Notes: generated by a model from the sequence alone, not told the origin. A stretch of DNA of 64,000 nt from Bacillota bacterium (GCA_016280725.1 JAEEHF010000047.1:107361-171360), one strand, 5' to 3'; shown: positions 52,301-61,388, numbered from the stretch's first letter. Translations and numbers: made by a program.

Positions 52301-54370
52301 ATCCTGATAATTTCCTGCATTAAATGTAACTTTCCCATATCCCACTCCAGTTTCATCAGTCACTATATTTTCTGCTTTAGCATTTACATAATTATCTGAA
52401 TTTCCAATATTGCCTACATTAAAACTTGTTTTTCCAAGTGGAACTCCGTCAAACGTGTTTGCGGTAACTTTTACTTCTGTAGATTCTCCAATTAAGAATA
52501 CTCTACCTTCTTGTTCAACATTTATTGCATATGCACTTTTTGTATAATCTAAAATATTGCTATATGTGCTCGCTGAATAGATACCATTAATACTTAGCTC
52601 AGCCCTAATATCTGTTCCAGAGTTAACACTATCAAGTTTATATTCATATTTAAAACAGCCTAATTCATTTAAAGCAAGTTTATCTTCCTTAACAAGAACT
52701 CCATCATTATAAATACTTATAACGGCTTGTTTCACATCATAAACTCTATTTCTTGCAAAACCCCAGTAGCAAACCGTTTCACCAACTTTATATACTGGTC
52801 TATCCGAATAGATGTATCCATTGTTATGTCTAGAATATACTGCAGTGTCATAGTCATAATTCGAAACATATGCATAATCACCATTTTCAGTATAATAAAT
52901 ATCATCCCATGAACTATTTCTATAATCTAAGCTTCCTGTAGCATCAAACACTATAGGTGTTGAAGTCTTAAATTCAACATAGTTAAATTCTTCATCATAA
53001 TCAGCAGTAGCTTTTTTGGCATCAATAATGTATAAAGTACCATCCGAGTTAGTTTTTCCAACATTAGTATTGTTAAAAAATACATCAACTACGTTATTAG
53101 AATTATCCTTGTTTTTGTAAAGAGCTATAGCTTCTCCAGTATTTAAGAAATTAATTGTACATAAATCATCATTTATTTGGAAAGGACGAATCTCATATTG
53201 ATCATTTAATCTAATTAATGCTAAATAATAACCTGAACTATTTGAGCTAAAATTAGAGTCTATTTGAAATTCCATATCATACGGATAATCAATTGTTTTG
53301 ATATCTAGAGCACTTTGCTCAAGCAACTTTTTCTCGGTTACAACCTTATAATGACTGTTTTCAAATAGTTCTTTTGCATAATTAACATTAGTGTTAATGT
53401 TTCTTAGAACATTGATATATTCTTTTGTTCCTTCTATCTCAAATATCCTAAAAGAGTTTTCTTTTATAGGAATTTCTGTAATATCTTCATTTCTATGAAC
53501 ACTTACGTACAAAATAAATGAAACATCCTCTTTGGTGTTAAATACATTTTCTGAGTATAAAACGATGTCATTGATATAAGAGGTTTCTTTAGATTTTATA
53601 GCTGTGAATGTTAGTTCAAAATCTTGTTCTAAAGAATTTCCATATATATCAGAGATTCCCTTTTTCACTTTAATTGTATATTTTTCATTTTCTTTAAAGT
53701 TTTCATCAGGATGTCTGAATAGGAATGTTTCGTTATATCTATTTTCCCAATACCCATTTATAGGCGGCGTAATAGAAAAGTAGTCATTAATCGTAGATGA
53801 ATCAGTATTTAGTGTTCCATTGAATCTAATTTCTGGAACTTCACTAAGTTCTAAATATAATCCGTTATTTGGATGAGTATTTTCAACTTTAAATGTCTTT
53901 TTGGTTTGAAATGCCCATTTTTTCGTGCCATTAGTTGTTTGTTCAACAACATTATATACATTTCCTTCTGCCAATTGATTCTCTACTTTTAATTTGTACG
54001 AAGAAGGACTCTCTTTTATAACCGTAGTCTCCACTTTTGAAGAACTAGAAAATCCTGCACTTTCTACCTTAAAAGAATTCTTTACATAGTTTTCAGGTAC
54101 ATCATCAGCAAATTTAATATTAAACACAACTTCATTTGTTGGAATAAAATCGTCTTTTTCTTTTTCACAAGTTACTCTAGCATCAGATAAATGTTCAAAT
54201 GACATGTGTGAATCTTCATCCTCAGTCACTATTACATTAGTAGTAGGTGTTGGCGCAATTGAATTTCCTCCACTATTAGAATTCAAATTTCTAATAAAAA
54301 AGAAATATGAAGATGCCATAACTAAAACAATTACTAATAACAAAACTACAACTAAATTTCTGCTTTTCAT
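49310..54370 (-). CDS. Alpha-2-macroglobulin-family protein lacking the thioester motif
   Basis: A 1,686-residue protein from ATG 54370 (AGGAGG 7 bases upstream), anchored by one N-terminal membrane segment (about 5-25). It has the A2M layout: early MG domains, an MG2/MG3-type part (YSDRPVYKVGETVCYWGFAR), and a bait-like Gly-rich segment (DGGGGGGDGSG). The central A2M family block follows (VTTAYFENIITDNNGEA, then KLPDNITEWTMTTQAIS), and after it a helical thioester-domain-like part and a C-terminal receptor-like domain. No CxEQ thioester is present, so covalent trapping is not expected. Bacterial A2Ms act as protease inhibitors at the cell surface. It lies in an operon just after a prepilin-like gene. 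Confidence 0.9.
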   Translation of the reverse strand: MKSRNLVVVLLLVIVLVMASSYFFFIRNLNSNSGGNSIAPTPTTNVIVTEDEDSHMSFEHLSDARVTCEKEKDDFIPTNEVVFNIKFADDVPENYVKNSFKVESAGFSSSSKVETTVIKESPSSYKLKVENQLAEGNVYNVVEQTTNGTKKWAFQTKKTFKVENTHPNNGLYLELSEVPEIRFNGTLNTDSSTINDYFSITPPINGYWENRYNETFLFRHPDENFKENEKYTIKVKKGISDIYGNSLEQDFELTFTAIKSKETSYINDIVLYSENVFNTKEDVSFILYVSVHRNEDITEIPIKENSFRIFEIEGTKEYINVLRNINTNVNYAKELFENSHYKVVTEKKLLEQSALDIKTIDYPYDMEFQIDSNFSSNSSGYYLALIRLNDQYEIRPFQINDDLCTINFLNTGEAIALYKNKDNSNNVVDVFFNNTNVGKTNSDGTLYIIDAKKATADYDEEFNYVEFKTSTPIVFDATGSLDYRNSSWDDIYYTENGDYAYVSNYDYDTAVYSRHNNGYIYSDRPVYKVGETVCYWGFARNRVYDVKQAVISIYNDGVLVKEDKLALNELGCFKYEYKLDSVNSGTDIRAELSINGIYSASTYSNILDYTKSAYAINVEQEGRVFLIGESTEVKVTANTFDGVPLGKTSFNVGNIGNSDNYVNAKAENIVTDETGVGYGKVTFNAGNYQDQIYSNHVEVRYDNSLLDGGSKYLSYSVFPYKNDAEIYKLTFDRKTNKYTLCINEFDVKNHGIPGKDTITVKALAMHEEKYLYRTYYDEYTKKEEKVYSYRSIPDSQYDKTFELTLQNGKVELNLDNWTDGITDYRYYSFNVYINTDDGRQLLADSFGNTRYLVYDYNDDEDNEDTVNNEKPSITKKNEIPTYHVAIRNDFANYGDKIELPLVEGILRGGWEGNTIEKEKEISEDDYKGLEIYTFIVSGKGTKIQKYIGEPIRFLYEEQFGSNIEIYPIIYDGEKIYCANLIDFSYNGYDANYLEKYRFGSRIAAYQENLKLDIDISMNKEKYKPGEEAIIKVKTSHDGKGVSSGVNLSAIDSAFIDENGSSYDNILGALINPYSITARELSSHLFINFDRTDGGGGGGDGSGIRDDIVTTAYFENIITDNNGEATVKVKLPDNITEWTMTTQAISKDYRANKKVTKIIVSKDYYVSLSHKDKYLEDELFAFNVKALGKKYTGQNTSVKVAILDKDNTVIESGEIATTVGKVTSYKVKEGLKEGNYKIKVSGTLNNLEDTLVETFEVKKNMLEIFTRESLSLNPGTEIKVVSPNSRLYVLNKDVERNIGLLFSLMDIRFNGERNDSKIIGKAAWDLYQGLRRGNTSERVTTSYETDTLFMLMNNSGYDYDLALRNFAIGTIDGYYETAFDKILFNKGPEAALWARAAVGKPVLKNLKEVYKDITEGEEGKYTKEQVLYVALGLAELGDFDEANALYNSLKPAIQERDEKEYVLLTALSIKINAEDRETYYKNLLSKNALPEIRNYINLYYLQNEISRHFAEGKLVLNIDGKDENIKINNIGFTEKNVSNRSTYSVKELSDNIKVMLEDYKPLDISKYEDHGIVTKSYSTKNPKEGEVVTITITINRNKLIELGGEKGYILQDVVPNNMAFIDTISTTHAWQGGKDGQKLEYYIYASPRDNDNIEIQYHARVTNNGEQRESGIVITNYDNEVIDVLKY

Positions 54371-54392
54371 AATAATCCTCCTATTATTAATT

Positions 54393-55805
54393 CTACTGTA
54401 AAGCTCTAATTTCATCTAAAGAAATATTAAATGAGTCTGCAATAAGCTCCGTTGATATTTGCCCTATTTCGCCTATTACTATTGAATTCCCAGCAAAATC
54501 TTCAACATAGATAGCTAACTGACTTTTTGCACTTGTTCCCTCTAAATCTGCTAGATAAGGATATTTTTCATTTAACTCAGTTAGTTGTTGATTTAGATTT
54601 GTTATTGCATTAATGTGAGCTTGAGAAGCATTATCAACATCTTCTTGTGTAACTACAATCCCATCAATTGGGTGCTCAGAGATCCATCTTGAATAATCTC
54701 CATTTTCATTTTCAATATCTGCTAACAACTTCTTTTTAGCATTTACAAACTCTGTAATTTCATTTTCTAAGTCATTTACTACGTCTTTCCCTTTACCATC
54801 CATCAAATAAAAATCAACTATTGTTCTAGATTCGTAGTCATCCCCTGCTTCCGCTTCTGCTTTGTTATTATTATATGTTTCTAAAGTTTTATACATTATT
54901 TCTTTTACGCCTGTTTCGTCATCCTTTATTATCATATTTGTATTTTCATTATAAAACTCATATTTAGGATTTATATCATCTATTTTAGTAACGTTGATAT
55001 TTATTAGTGATTCCTTGCCCGTTGAGTCTTTAACGTATACTGTATAAAGTCCATTATTTTTAGCCAAAAGTGGATCACCATAATCAAATGATCTTCTAGG
55101 GTCCGAATCCGGTATTCGTTTCATTTCTTCCAAATTCTTAGGACCATGATCCCACTTAAAAGTCCATCTATCCCAATCTGTTCTACTTAAATCTCTTCTA
55201 GGCAAGACCACTCTAAGTTTTGCTTCAGTTACCCAAGAAAGAGGATTTCCTACAATTACTATTTCTTCTTCTTGAAATTCATAAGTGTCTTGGCCAGTAA
55301 CAATATCTGGTGTTAATGTAAAGTATTTTCTAGCAATGCTGTCATTTTCTGATTTATATTCAATTCCACTCAAAACATAAACTTTTAAAGAGCCACCATT
55401 AACAAAGAATTTTTTTGTATAAATGTCATCATCAACGTCATGAATCCCATTGTAGTTCTTAAGTGATAATGCACCAAGCTGTGAAAAATCTATGAAATAA
55501 TAATTTGAATCATCATACGTTGATAATTGGAATCTTAACTCTTCCTGATCATCGCCAATATAAGTTGATACATTATTTATATCAAGTTCAGAGCCATCCT
55601 TAGTTGGAAGTGTTCCTTTTTCTATATAATAATCTACAACCTTATCTTGAATAGCATTTAGATCATAAATAAAATTCATCATTTGTGTCTTTGATCTTGA
55701 CATTGATAACTGGGATATTGAAGCAGCTGCCAGTATCAGTATAATTACTAAAGCAATTACAAGTACAATCATTGAATAGCCTTTGTTATTTTGTCCTTTT
55801 CTCAT
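54393..55805 (-). CDS. Type IV prepilin-like exported protein
   Basis: A 470-residue protein that opens with a prepilin-type leader and helix: MRKGQNNKGYSMIVLVIALVI (first 21; cleavage expected after G9). The +1 residue is Tyr, and position +5 is Val rather than the usual Glu that pairs with the neighbouring subunit. It is therefore more likely a minor or divergent pilin or a fused pseudopilin than a main subunit. The remainder is soluble, mixed alpha/beta, with an Ig-like part and a coiled-coil-like segment (about 340-420, NDLENEITEFVNAKKKLLAD). No pilus assembly genes are in the window. It is 18 bases downstream of the pyrophosphorylase gene. Confidence 0.72.
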   Translation of the reverse strand: MRKGQNNKGYSMIVLVIALVIILILAAASISQLSMSRSKTQMMNFIYDLNAIQDKVVDYYIEKGTLPTKDGSELDINNVSTYIGDDQEELRFQLSTYDDSNYYFIDFSQLGALSLKNYNGIHDVDDDIYTKKFFVNGGSLKVYVLSGIEYKSENDSIARKYFTLTPDIVTGQDTYEFQEEEIVIVGNPLSWVTEAKLRVVLPRRDLSRTDWDRWTFKWDHGPKNLEEMKRIPDSDPRRSFDYGDPLLAKNNGLYTVYVKDSTGKESLININVTKIDDINPKYEFYNENTNMIIKDDETGVKEIMYKTLETYNNNKAEAEAGDDYESRTIVDFYLMDGKGKDVVNDLENEITEFVNAKKKLLADIENENGDYSRWISEHPIDGIVVTQEDVDNASQAHINAITNLNQQLTELNEKYPYLADLEGTSAKSQLAIYVEDFAGNSIVIGEIGQISTELIADSFNISLDEIRALQ

Positions 55806-55823
55806 ATGAATTCCCTCTCATTT

Positions 55824-57059
55824 TTATAGATTATAATATGCTTTATAAAGTTTGCGTGCCGTTTCTGGACTATCAACTCCCTCGGCATTTTTAATTGGTG
55901 CGAAGCATTCTTCCCTTTTATATCTTAAAACTCCAAGTTCAGGTAATCTATCAAAAGCATCAAATATGAATGTTTCAAATTTGTAGGCATTTGGACTATC
56001 TGGCTTTATCACATTTCCATGTTCATCTATAATGTCAGATTTTTTGTGTGCAACGTGATATGGTAATTCTTCTTTTGCTATGTCAGCAATCACACTAACA
56101 TTAAATAAATTCATTAAAAGGTGTCCTTCCGAAAGAAGAAGTTCACCATTTTCTTTTTTGGCATATCTAAGCTCATCGGTAAGTTCTGTGTATTCAACAA
56201 CAGATGGCTTTCCATCTTTAATGCAAAGGACTCCAACTTTTTCTTCTGGATTGGCTTTTATACAAGAAACAGAAGTAGCCAAAAGCTTATTTTTTATTGA
56301 ATATCCTATCACTAAAGGGTCGACAACCTTAGCAAGTATATTATCTACGCCACAAATAAACACCCATTCAATCCCTTTTTCCTTAAACTGTTCTAAAATT
56401 CCATTTGAAACAAGCGCTTCAAATACTCCACCGTGGCCATTTGCCGCTTCTTTAATTAATCCATCTTCCTGAATTATAAGTTTTCCTTCTTCATCAAGCA
56501 TCGGAAGTTCATTTTGACTAAAGAAAGTTTTTATTCCTTCTTCATAGTCAAAATAGTTATGTTCATAAAAGAATTCTATTGTTTCCATGTTATTATCTTT
56601 ACTTGTCATTATATACCATGGAACAGCTACTCCATACTTTTTCTCAGCTTCCTTAAACTTATCTACAAACACTTCAAAAATCGTTTTGTGTGATTCTAAT
56701 CCAAAATCGTATGTTCCCTTTGGACCTGTATGACCAAGTCGAGTTCCTTGCCCACCTGCCATCATAACAACTGCTAGTTTGCCACTTTTAATTGCTTCCG
56801 TGCCAATTTCAATGCACTCATTTTTTAGTTCTTCTGGCATGGTCTCAGCATCAGTTGCAGAAACAGGTTCAATTTTAAAATCTTTAAACTCTTTTTTTTC
56901 TTTTGTTAAATCATAAAGTTTTTTTGCGCCATCAAAATCAACGCATGAAACCTGATTTAGCAGCTTTGTTTTTCCTTTTTCATCTAGTCTTTCGTATAAT
57001 TTAATAAGGTGGTCTTGGCCATATGATGTTACTTTCTTTTCAAATTCCTCATAGGTCAT
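55824..57059 (-). CDS. UDPGP-family UTP-sugar-1-phosphate uridylyltransferase
   Basis: A 411-residue cytoplasmic nucleotidyltransferase of the UDPGP type 1 family, akin to eukaryotic UDP-N-acetylglucosamine/galactosamine pyrophosphorylase. The nucleotide-binding loop GGQGTRLG (102-109) is followed by TGPKGTYD. Other family segments are YIMTSKDN, ANGHGGVFEAL, FICGVDNIL and AYKFETFIFDAFD. It makes UDP-sugar (probably UDP-GlcNAc or UDP-GalNAc) from UTP and sugar-1-phosphate, for wall or surface polymers. The exact sugar is not determined. ATG 57059 follows GGAG by 9 bases; an upstream TTG is disfavoured. Confidence 0.93.
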   Translation of the reverse strand: MTYEEFEKKVTSYGQDHLIKLYERLDEKGKTKLLNQVSCVDFDGAKKLYDLTKEKKEFKDFKIEPVSATDAETMPEELKNECIEIGTEAIKSGKLAVVMMAGGQGTRLGHTGPKGTYDFGLESHKTIFEVFVDKFKEAEKKYGVAVPWYIMTSKDNNMETIEFFYEHNYFDYEEGIKTFFSQNELPMLDEEGKLIIQEDGLIKEAANGHGGVFEALVSNGILEQFKEKGIEWVFICGVDNILAKVVDPLVIGYSIKNKLLATSVSCIKANPEEKVGVLCIKDGKPSVVEYTELTDELRYAKKENGELLLSEGHLLMNLFNVSVIADIAKEELPYHVAHKKSDIIDEHGNVIKPDSPNAYKFETFIFDAFDRLPELGVLRYKREECFAPIKNAEGVDSPETARKLYKAYYNL

Positions 57060-57103
57060 TTGATTCAACTCCTTTTAAATTAAAATTTGGAACATATTCT
57101 TCC

Positions 57104-57946
57104 TCATGTTCTCCGTAGCTCCTGAATAAAACCATTTTCAAATTCTTTTACTAGGTCTAAAACCATATCATATTCTCTTTTAGATATTTTTCGATTTATT
57201 ATTTTATCCTCTTTAGCCTTATATGCCGGAAAATACTGTGCCATTATGCTTATATATGTATCTTTGGATAAATTATCTTTTATCCACTCCAAGATTTTTT
57301 TAGTTTGAATAATATTACCAGGCAATATTAGATGCCTAACGATAAGTCCTTTTGTCATTATTCCTTGTTCATTAAATTTTGGTTTTCCAACCTGCTTTTC
57401 CATTTCGATGATTGCTTTAGTAGCAACCTCAAAATAGTTTGGTGCTTTTGAATATTTTATAGCTATGTCATCATCAAAATACTTTAAGTCTGGCAAGTAT
57501 ATATCTACATATCCATTTAACATTTTGATTGTTTCTACACTATCATAACCATTTGTGTTATACACTATTGGCAATTTAAAACCATTTTCTCTAGCCTTTT
57601 TTATCGCTTCAATAATCATCGGAACATATGGTGTTGGTGAAACAAGATTTACATTGTGAACTCCTCTTTCTTGTTGTTCAATAAATATCTCTGCTAATCG
57701 TTCCACCGATATTTCTTTCCCAAATTGATTTGCACTTATCTCATAATTTTGACAAAAAATGCAAGATAAATTACAACCGGAAAAAAACACTGTTCCGGAG
57801 CCATTTGTTCCAGATATACATGGTTCTTCCCAAAAGTGTTTGGAGACAAGTGCAACTTTAGGGATATCTTTACACTTACATACTCCAATTTTTTTATTTC
57901 TATTTACTTTGCATTTAAAGCCACATAGTGTGCACTCTTCTAACAT
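57104..57946 (-). CDS. Radical SAM protein, PflX-like (COG1313)
   Basis: A 280-residue protein with the radical SAM triad C58, C62, C65 in FSGCNLSCIFCQNYEIS. A second Cys group at the N terminus (CTLCGFKCKVNRNKKIGVCKC) is typical of this PflA-related family. The core elements SPTPYVPMIIEAI and VYNTNGYDSVETIKML fit PflX-type proteins, formerly annotated as pyruvate formate-lyase activating enzymes. No glycyl-radical enzyme lies nearby, so the substrate is unknown. Only two bases separate it from the HD-GYP gene. Confidence 0.92.
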   Translation of the reverse strand: MLEECTLCGFKCKVNRNKKIGVCKCKDIPKVALVSKHFWEEPCISGTNGSGTVFFSGCNLSCIFCQNYEISANQFGKEISVERLAEIFIEQQERGVHNVNLVSPTPYVPMIIEAIKKARENGFKLPIVYNTNGYDSVETIKMLNGYVDIYLPDLKYFDDDIAIKYSKAPNYFEVATKAIIEMEKQVGKPKFNEQGIMTKGLIVRHLILPGNIIQTKKILEWIKDNLSKDTYISIMAQYFPAYKAKEDKIINRKISKREYDMVLDLVKEFENGFIQELRRT

Positions 57947-57948
57947 AA

Positions 57949-58899
57949 TTAAAGAACACGCTTTCCATATAATTTAACATTTCTCTCAATAAGCTTAATC
58001 TTTTTACGCGACTGATGAAGTTGCTTTTTTAGTTTGCTTAGTTCTAATTTGTATTCTTTGTATTCTGATTTAACATGCTCCATTCTATTTTGCTTAGCAA
58101 TAAGTGCGCTTGTGTTTTTTGTAACATCATATCCCGAAGGCAAATTATATCGCTTTAGCGTATTTTCTAGTTTCTTAGTGTATCCTTGATCATATATTTG
58201 CTTATATATATCATCAAGTTCTCTAAGTGTCATGATGTCTTCTTCAAGCTTATCTATTTCTCTTTTGTCATTAATTATTGTTTCTTCATATTGATCAACA
58301 ATGTTTAGAAGTAAGTAATAAAGGTACTTAGAACCAAGTTTTCCTTTTTCTACATCATCTAACATTATGCCAACAGCTTTACTAGGTGACATTCCTTCCT
58401 TGTATTGCCTCTTTGCGGTTAATGCATCATAGATATCCGCAATTTCAATCAGTTTTGCTTCTTCTGGAATGTCTTTTCCTTTTAGGCCATCTGGATAGCC
58501 ACTACCATCAAGTTTTTCATGATGACCTCTAACAGCCGGCGCTAAATACCTGAAATTTTCATATCTCATAACAATGTCATAACCATACGTAGTATGCATT
58601 TTCATAATTTCGTATTCATCTTCTGTAAGTCTATCTGGCTTTTGTAAGACTTGAGGTGGAATCATGATTTTACCAATATCATGCAAATATGCAGCAAGAA
58701 TAAGACTCTTTGAGGTTTCTGCATCTAGTGATAATGTCTCACATATCATTGTAGTATATTTAACAACACCTAAAATATGGGCATTTGTAAAAATATCCAA
58801 ACTACCCAAAGTCGCAATTTCAACTTTAATATCTTTATCTATTTCAGAAAAATTAACCGTATTTTGACCAAGTATATCTACTTTTCTTTTACCAAACAT
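57949..58899 (-). CDS. HD-GYP domain protein (cyclic-di-GMP phosphodiesterase-like)
   Basis: A 316-residue soluble protein. The HD-GYP domain spans about 38-210 with YLHDIGK (72-77), the second metal His (M-H-T near 102), HHEKLDGSGYPDGLKG (126-141) and EIADIYDALTAKRQY. All key residues of active HD-GYPs appear kept. The C-terminal 100 residues form a basic coiled coil (EYKEYKLELSKLKKQLHQSRKK). No sensor or receiver domain is attached. As the first gene of the operon leading to the prepilin-like and A2M-like genes, it may adjust surface functions through cyclic-di-GMP; that link is inference. Confidence 0.94.
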   Translation of the reverse strand: MFGKRKVDILGQNTVNFSEIDKDIKVEIATLGSLDIFTNAHILGVVKYTTMICETLSLDAETSKSLILAAYLHDIGKIMIPPQVLQKPDRLTEDEYEIMKMHTTYGYDIVMRYENFRYLAPAVRGHHEKLDGSGYPDGLKGKDIPEEAKLIEIADIYDALTAKRQYKEGMSPSKAVGIMLDDVEKGKLGSKYLYYLLLNIVDQYEETIINDKREIDKLEEDIMTLRELDDIYKQIYDQGYTKKLENTLKRYNLPSGYDVTKNTSALIAKQNRMEHVKSEYKEYKLELSKLKKQLHQSRKKIKLIERNVKLYGKRVL

Positions 58900-58935
58900 G
58901 GCTCCTCCTATTAAAGCTTGCTATTATCCACATAT

Positions 58936-58964
58936 ATATTACGTTATTTATGCATTTTTATCAA
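58936..58964 (-). promoter_or_regulatory. Promoter of the six-gene operon
   Basis: Minus strand TTGATA (58964-58959), 17 bases, TAATAT (58941-58936). Confidence 0.65.
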
Positions 58965-59133
58965 TATTTTGGGCTAATTCTTAACATTTTTGAAAGAAAT
59001 AAAAAGTTCACAAAAAAGACAAAAAAGACACATTTTTTCTTCACATACTATCAATATTATTATTCTTGTAACATAGGTAAGTTTATGCTACTAATTAATA
59101 CATATCAACTGAACTATTTGAGGAGGTTTTTTT

Positions 59134-60423
59134 ATGTCTTTTGATAATCATGATATTTATAACGAAATGGAACGAGGAACTGGCAGAAAAGTATTAGGAA
59201 CAGTCTCAAAACTTGCAACAGGAGCCCTACTATTATGTGCTGGATTTGCTATTGGAAACATTTATAAAGTTTCTACGACACCACCAACAGTTGCAGAGCC
59301 TATTCAAAATAAAGCAATTATATCAACTGCTCTTGCCACTACTCCTACTCAAAGTGCATATAAAGGAGACTCTTTATCTATCAAAGAAATTGCTGCAATG
59401 AATTTAGATTCTGTTGTAGAAATAAAAATAGCTGCAACTGCAAAAAGTGCTTACTTTGGAACTTACACAACAACCGGCAGTGGAAGTGGTATTATCATTT
59501 CAGAAGATGGATATATCTTGACGAACAACCACGTAATAACTGGTGCAAGCAATATAAAAATAAAACTTCATGATGGAACCGAATACGATGCTAAAGTAGT
59601 TGGTTCCGACGCCAAGACCGATGTTGGGGTAATAAAGATTGAAGCTGAAGGTTTAAAGCCAGTTAAAATTGGAAATTCAAAACTTCTTTCTGTAGGAGAT
59701 ACAGCAGTAGTAATTGGAAACCCTCTAGGAGAACTTGGTGGAACAGTTACAAATGGTATTATTAGTGCTCTTGAACGTGAAATGAATATTGAAGGAACAA
59801 AGATGAACTTAATTCAAACAAACGCTGCTATAAACCCTGGAAATTCTGGTGGTGGAATGTTTAATAGCAATGGTGAACTTGTAGGCATCGTTGTTGCAAA
59901 ATCTTCTGGGCTTAGCATTGAAGGCCTTGGATTTGCTATTCCAATAAATGATGTTGCAAATGTTATAAACGATATTTTACAACTTGGATATGTTAGCGGA
60001 AGACCTTATTTAGGTGTTGTCCTTTCTGACACTAAAGAAACTTCAGTTCCATATTCTGGCGGAAATTCAATTTTTGATTTCTTCTATGGAGATGGTAGTT
60101 CATACACTAGAACGTACTATGGTGCATATGTTAAGGAAGTAGAAGAAGATAGTGCTGCAGATGAAGCTGGAATTAAAGTAGATGACCAAATTATTTCAAT
60201 CGATGGTGAAATGGTATCCTCTTCTTCAGACGTTTCAAATGCAATTGCTTCACACAAGATTGGTGATAAAGTAACTGTTGGAATAGTTAGAGATAACAAA
60301 ATGCTTTCACTAAAAGCTACACTAAAAGAATATACTGGTTCTTACGAAGAAAAAGAAGAATCTAAGGAAGAGCAAAAAGAAAACAAAAAAGAAGATAGAA
60401 AATCATTTAAGGAATCTGAATAA
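59134..60423 (+). CDS. HtrA/DegP-type serine protease with PDZ domain
   Basis: A 429-residue membrane-anchored protease: a cytoplasmic N-terminal stretch, one membrane segment (about 24-44), a trypsin-like domain (about 85-280) and one PDZ domain (about 285-395), ending in a Lys/Glu-rich tail. The triad is H133 (TNNHVITGA), D163 (AKTDVGVIKIE) and S238 (NPGNSGGGMF). HtrA proteins degrade or refold damaged exported proteins on the outer face of the membrane. A transcription unit of its own; the ATG follows GAGGAGG and a bidirectional terminator comes after. No CssRS-like or other regulatory site is recognised. Confidence 0.95.
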   Translation: MSFDNHDIYNEMERGTGRKVLGTVSKLATGALLLCAGFAIGNIYKVSTTPPTVAEPIQNKAIISTALATTPTQSAYKGDSLSIKEIAAMNLDSVVEIKIAATAKSAYFGTYTTTGSGSGIIISEDGYILTNNHVITGASNIKIKLHDGTEYDAKVVGSDAKTDVGVIKIEAEGLKPVKIGNSKLLSVGDTAVVIGNPLGELGGTVTNGIISALEREMNIEGTKMNLIQTNAAINPGNSGGGMFNSNGELVGIVVAKSSGLSIEGLGFAIPINDVANVINDILQLGYVSGRPYLGVVLSDTKETSVPYSGGNSIFDFFYGDGSSYTRTYYGAYVKEVEEDSAADEAGIKVDDQIISIDGEMVSSSSDVSNAIASHKIGDKVTVGIVRDNKMLSLKATLKEYTGSYEEKEESKEEQKENKKEDRKSFKESE

Positions 60424-60437
60424 TCATAGTAAAAAAA

Positions 60438-60470
60438 GAGATGCTTTTATAAAAAGCATCTTTTTTTCTT
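60438..60470. terminator. Bidirectional terminator between HtrA and the opposing operon
   Basis: AGATGCTTTT/AAAAGCATCT stem flanked by an A-run and a T-run. Confidence 0.88.
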
Positions 60471-60474
60471 TTAT

Positions 60475-60978
60475 TTATTTGATTGGGTTATCCAATTCTT
60501 CTCTCATTTTTTGCTCAACTAGAGCTTTTTTCAATAACCTCTTACAAATTATACTACCAGTAAAAAAATAACTTAGAACAATAAGTGAAATAATCAAAAA
60601 TGCAGAATAATTATTTATAATGCTAATATCGTGGTAATCATTTGGATTAACTCTAATATTAACCCTCTCACCGTAAATGATTTTGTCGCTTACTACCACC
60701 GAACTATAAGCTTTATCATCAATAGTATACACTAGCGTACAGTTATTAAAAATCCTTTCATGGCTATTATCATCATATTTACCACGAGGTATAAGCTTAA
60801 ACTTTGAATATGCATAATCTGTCCTAGTACATATTGCCTCTGTCTCGATTTTATTATTTGATTTAACTATTTCCTTTGCTTGCAAAAATATGAATACGCT
60901 AGCAAATATAAAAACAGAAATCGTTATAATACCATAAAATCTATACTTTGACTTGTATGTTTTTATCTCCTCATCCAT
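60475..60978 (-). CDS. Two-segment membrane protein, DUF3592-like
   Basis: A 167-residue protein with membrane segments at about 15-34 and 125-146. An extracytoplasmic beta domain lies between them (EAICTRTDYAYSKF to GERVNIRVNPNDYHDISI). The VNIRVNPNDYHD segment resembles the conserved V.YNP motif of DUF3592 proteins. Function unknown. It lies 11 bases after the HIT gene and ends the thioesterase-HIT operon. Confidence 0.65.
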   Translation of the reverse strand: MDEEIKTYKSKYRFYGIITISVFIFASVFIFLQAKEIVKSNNKIETEAICTRTDYAYSKFKLIPRGKYDDNSHERIFNNCTLVYTIDDKAYSSVVVSDKIIYGERVNIRVNPNDYHDISIINNYSAFLIISLIVLSYFFTGSIICKRLLKKALVEQKMREELDNPIK

Positions 60979-60989
60979 AGGTGTCCCCT

Positions 60990-61388
60990 TTAAACTATTT
61001 TATCCCCTAGCTCTTTTCCTGCAATTAGATGAAAATGTAAATGCATTACAGTTTGTCCTGCATCTTTCCCACAGTTACTAATTATTCTATAACCGTTCTC
61101 ACTTACACCTTTTATTCTTGCAACTTCTTTTATAGCTTTAAATATTTCTTTTATATATTTTCCATCACAAGGTCCTTCATGCTCATCATGTATTTCATTG
61201 TGATGGTGGCAACCCTCTCCACCACCTATTTCTAATGCTTCAATATTTTCAATATGCTTTTTAGGAACTATTAGTGTATGAACTGGTGCTTGTGGATTTA
61301 AATCGTCAAATGCGGCAACAAATTCATTCTCATAAACTAAACTTCCAATTTCTCCGTTTGCAATTTTACAAAAAATACAATCATCCAT
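60990..61388 (-). CDS. HIT-family (Hint-like) hydrolase with His/Cys-rich insertion
   Basis: A 132-residue nucleotide hydrolase or transferase of the HIT fold. It opens DDCIFCKIANGEI, with the CxxC zinc pair common to this branch (C4, C7). The active-site triad is H116-L-H118-F-H120, in MHLHFHLIAG. It is about 20 residues longer than usual because of an insertion at about 55-75 (GGGEGCHHHNEIHDEHEGPC), which has six His and two Cys and could bind an additional metal. Hint enzymes hydrolyse adenosine phosphoramidates. The ATG follows GGAGG; the gene is 13 bases after the thioesterase. Confidence 0.92.
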   Translation of the reverse strand: MDDCIFCKIANGEIGSLVYENEFVAAFDDLNPQAPVHTLIVPKKHIENIEALEIGGGEGCHHHNEIHDEHEGPCDGKYIKEIFKAIKEVARIKGVSENGYRIISNCGKDAGQTVMHLHFHLIAGKELGDKIV

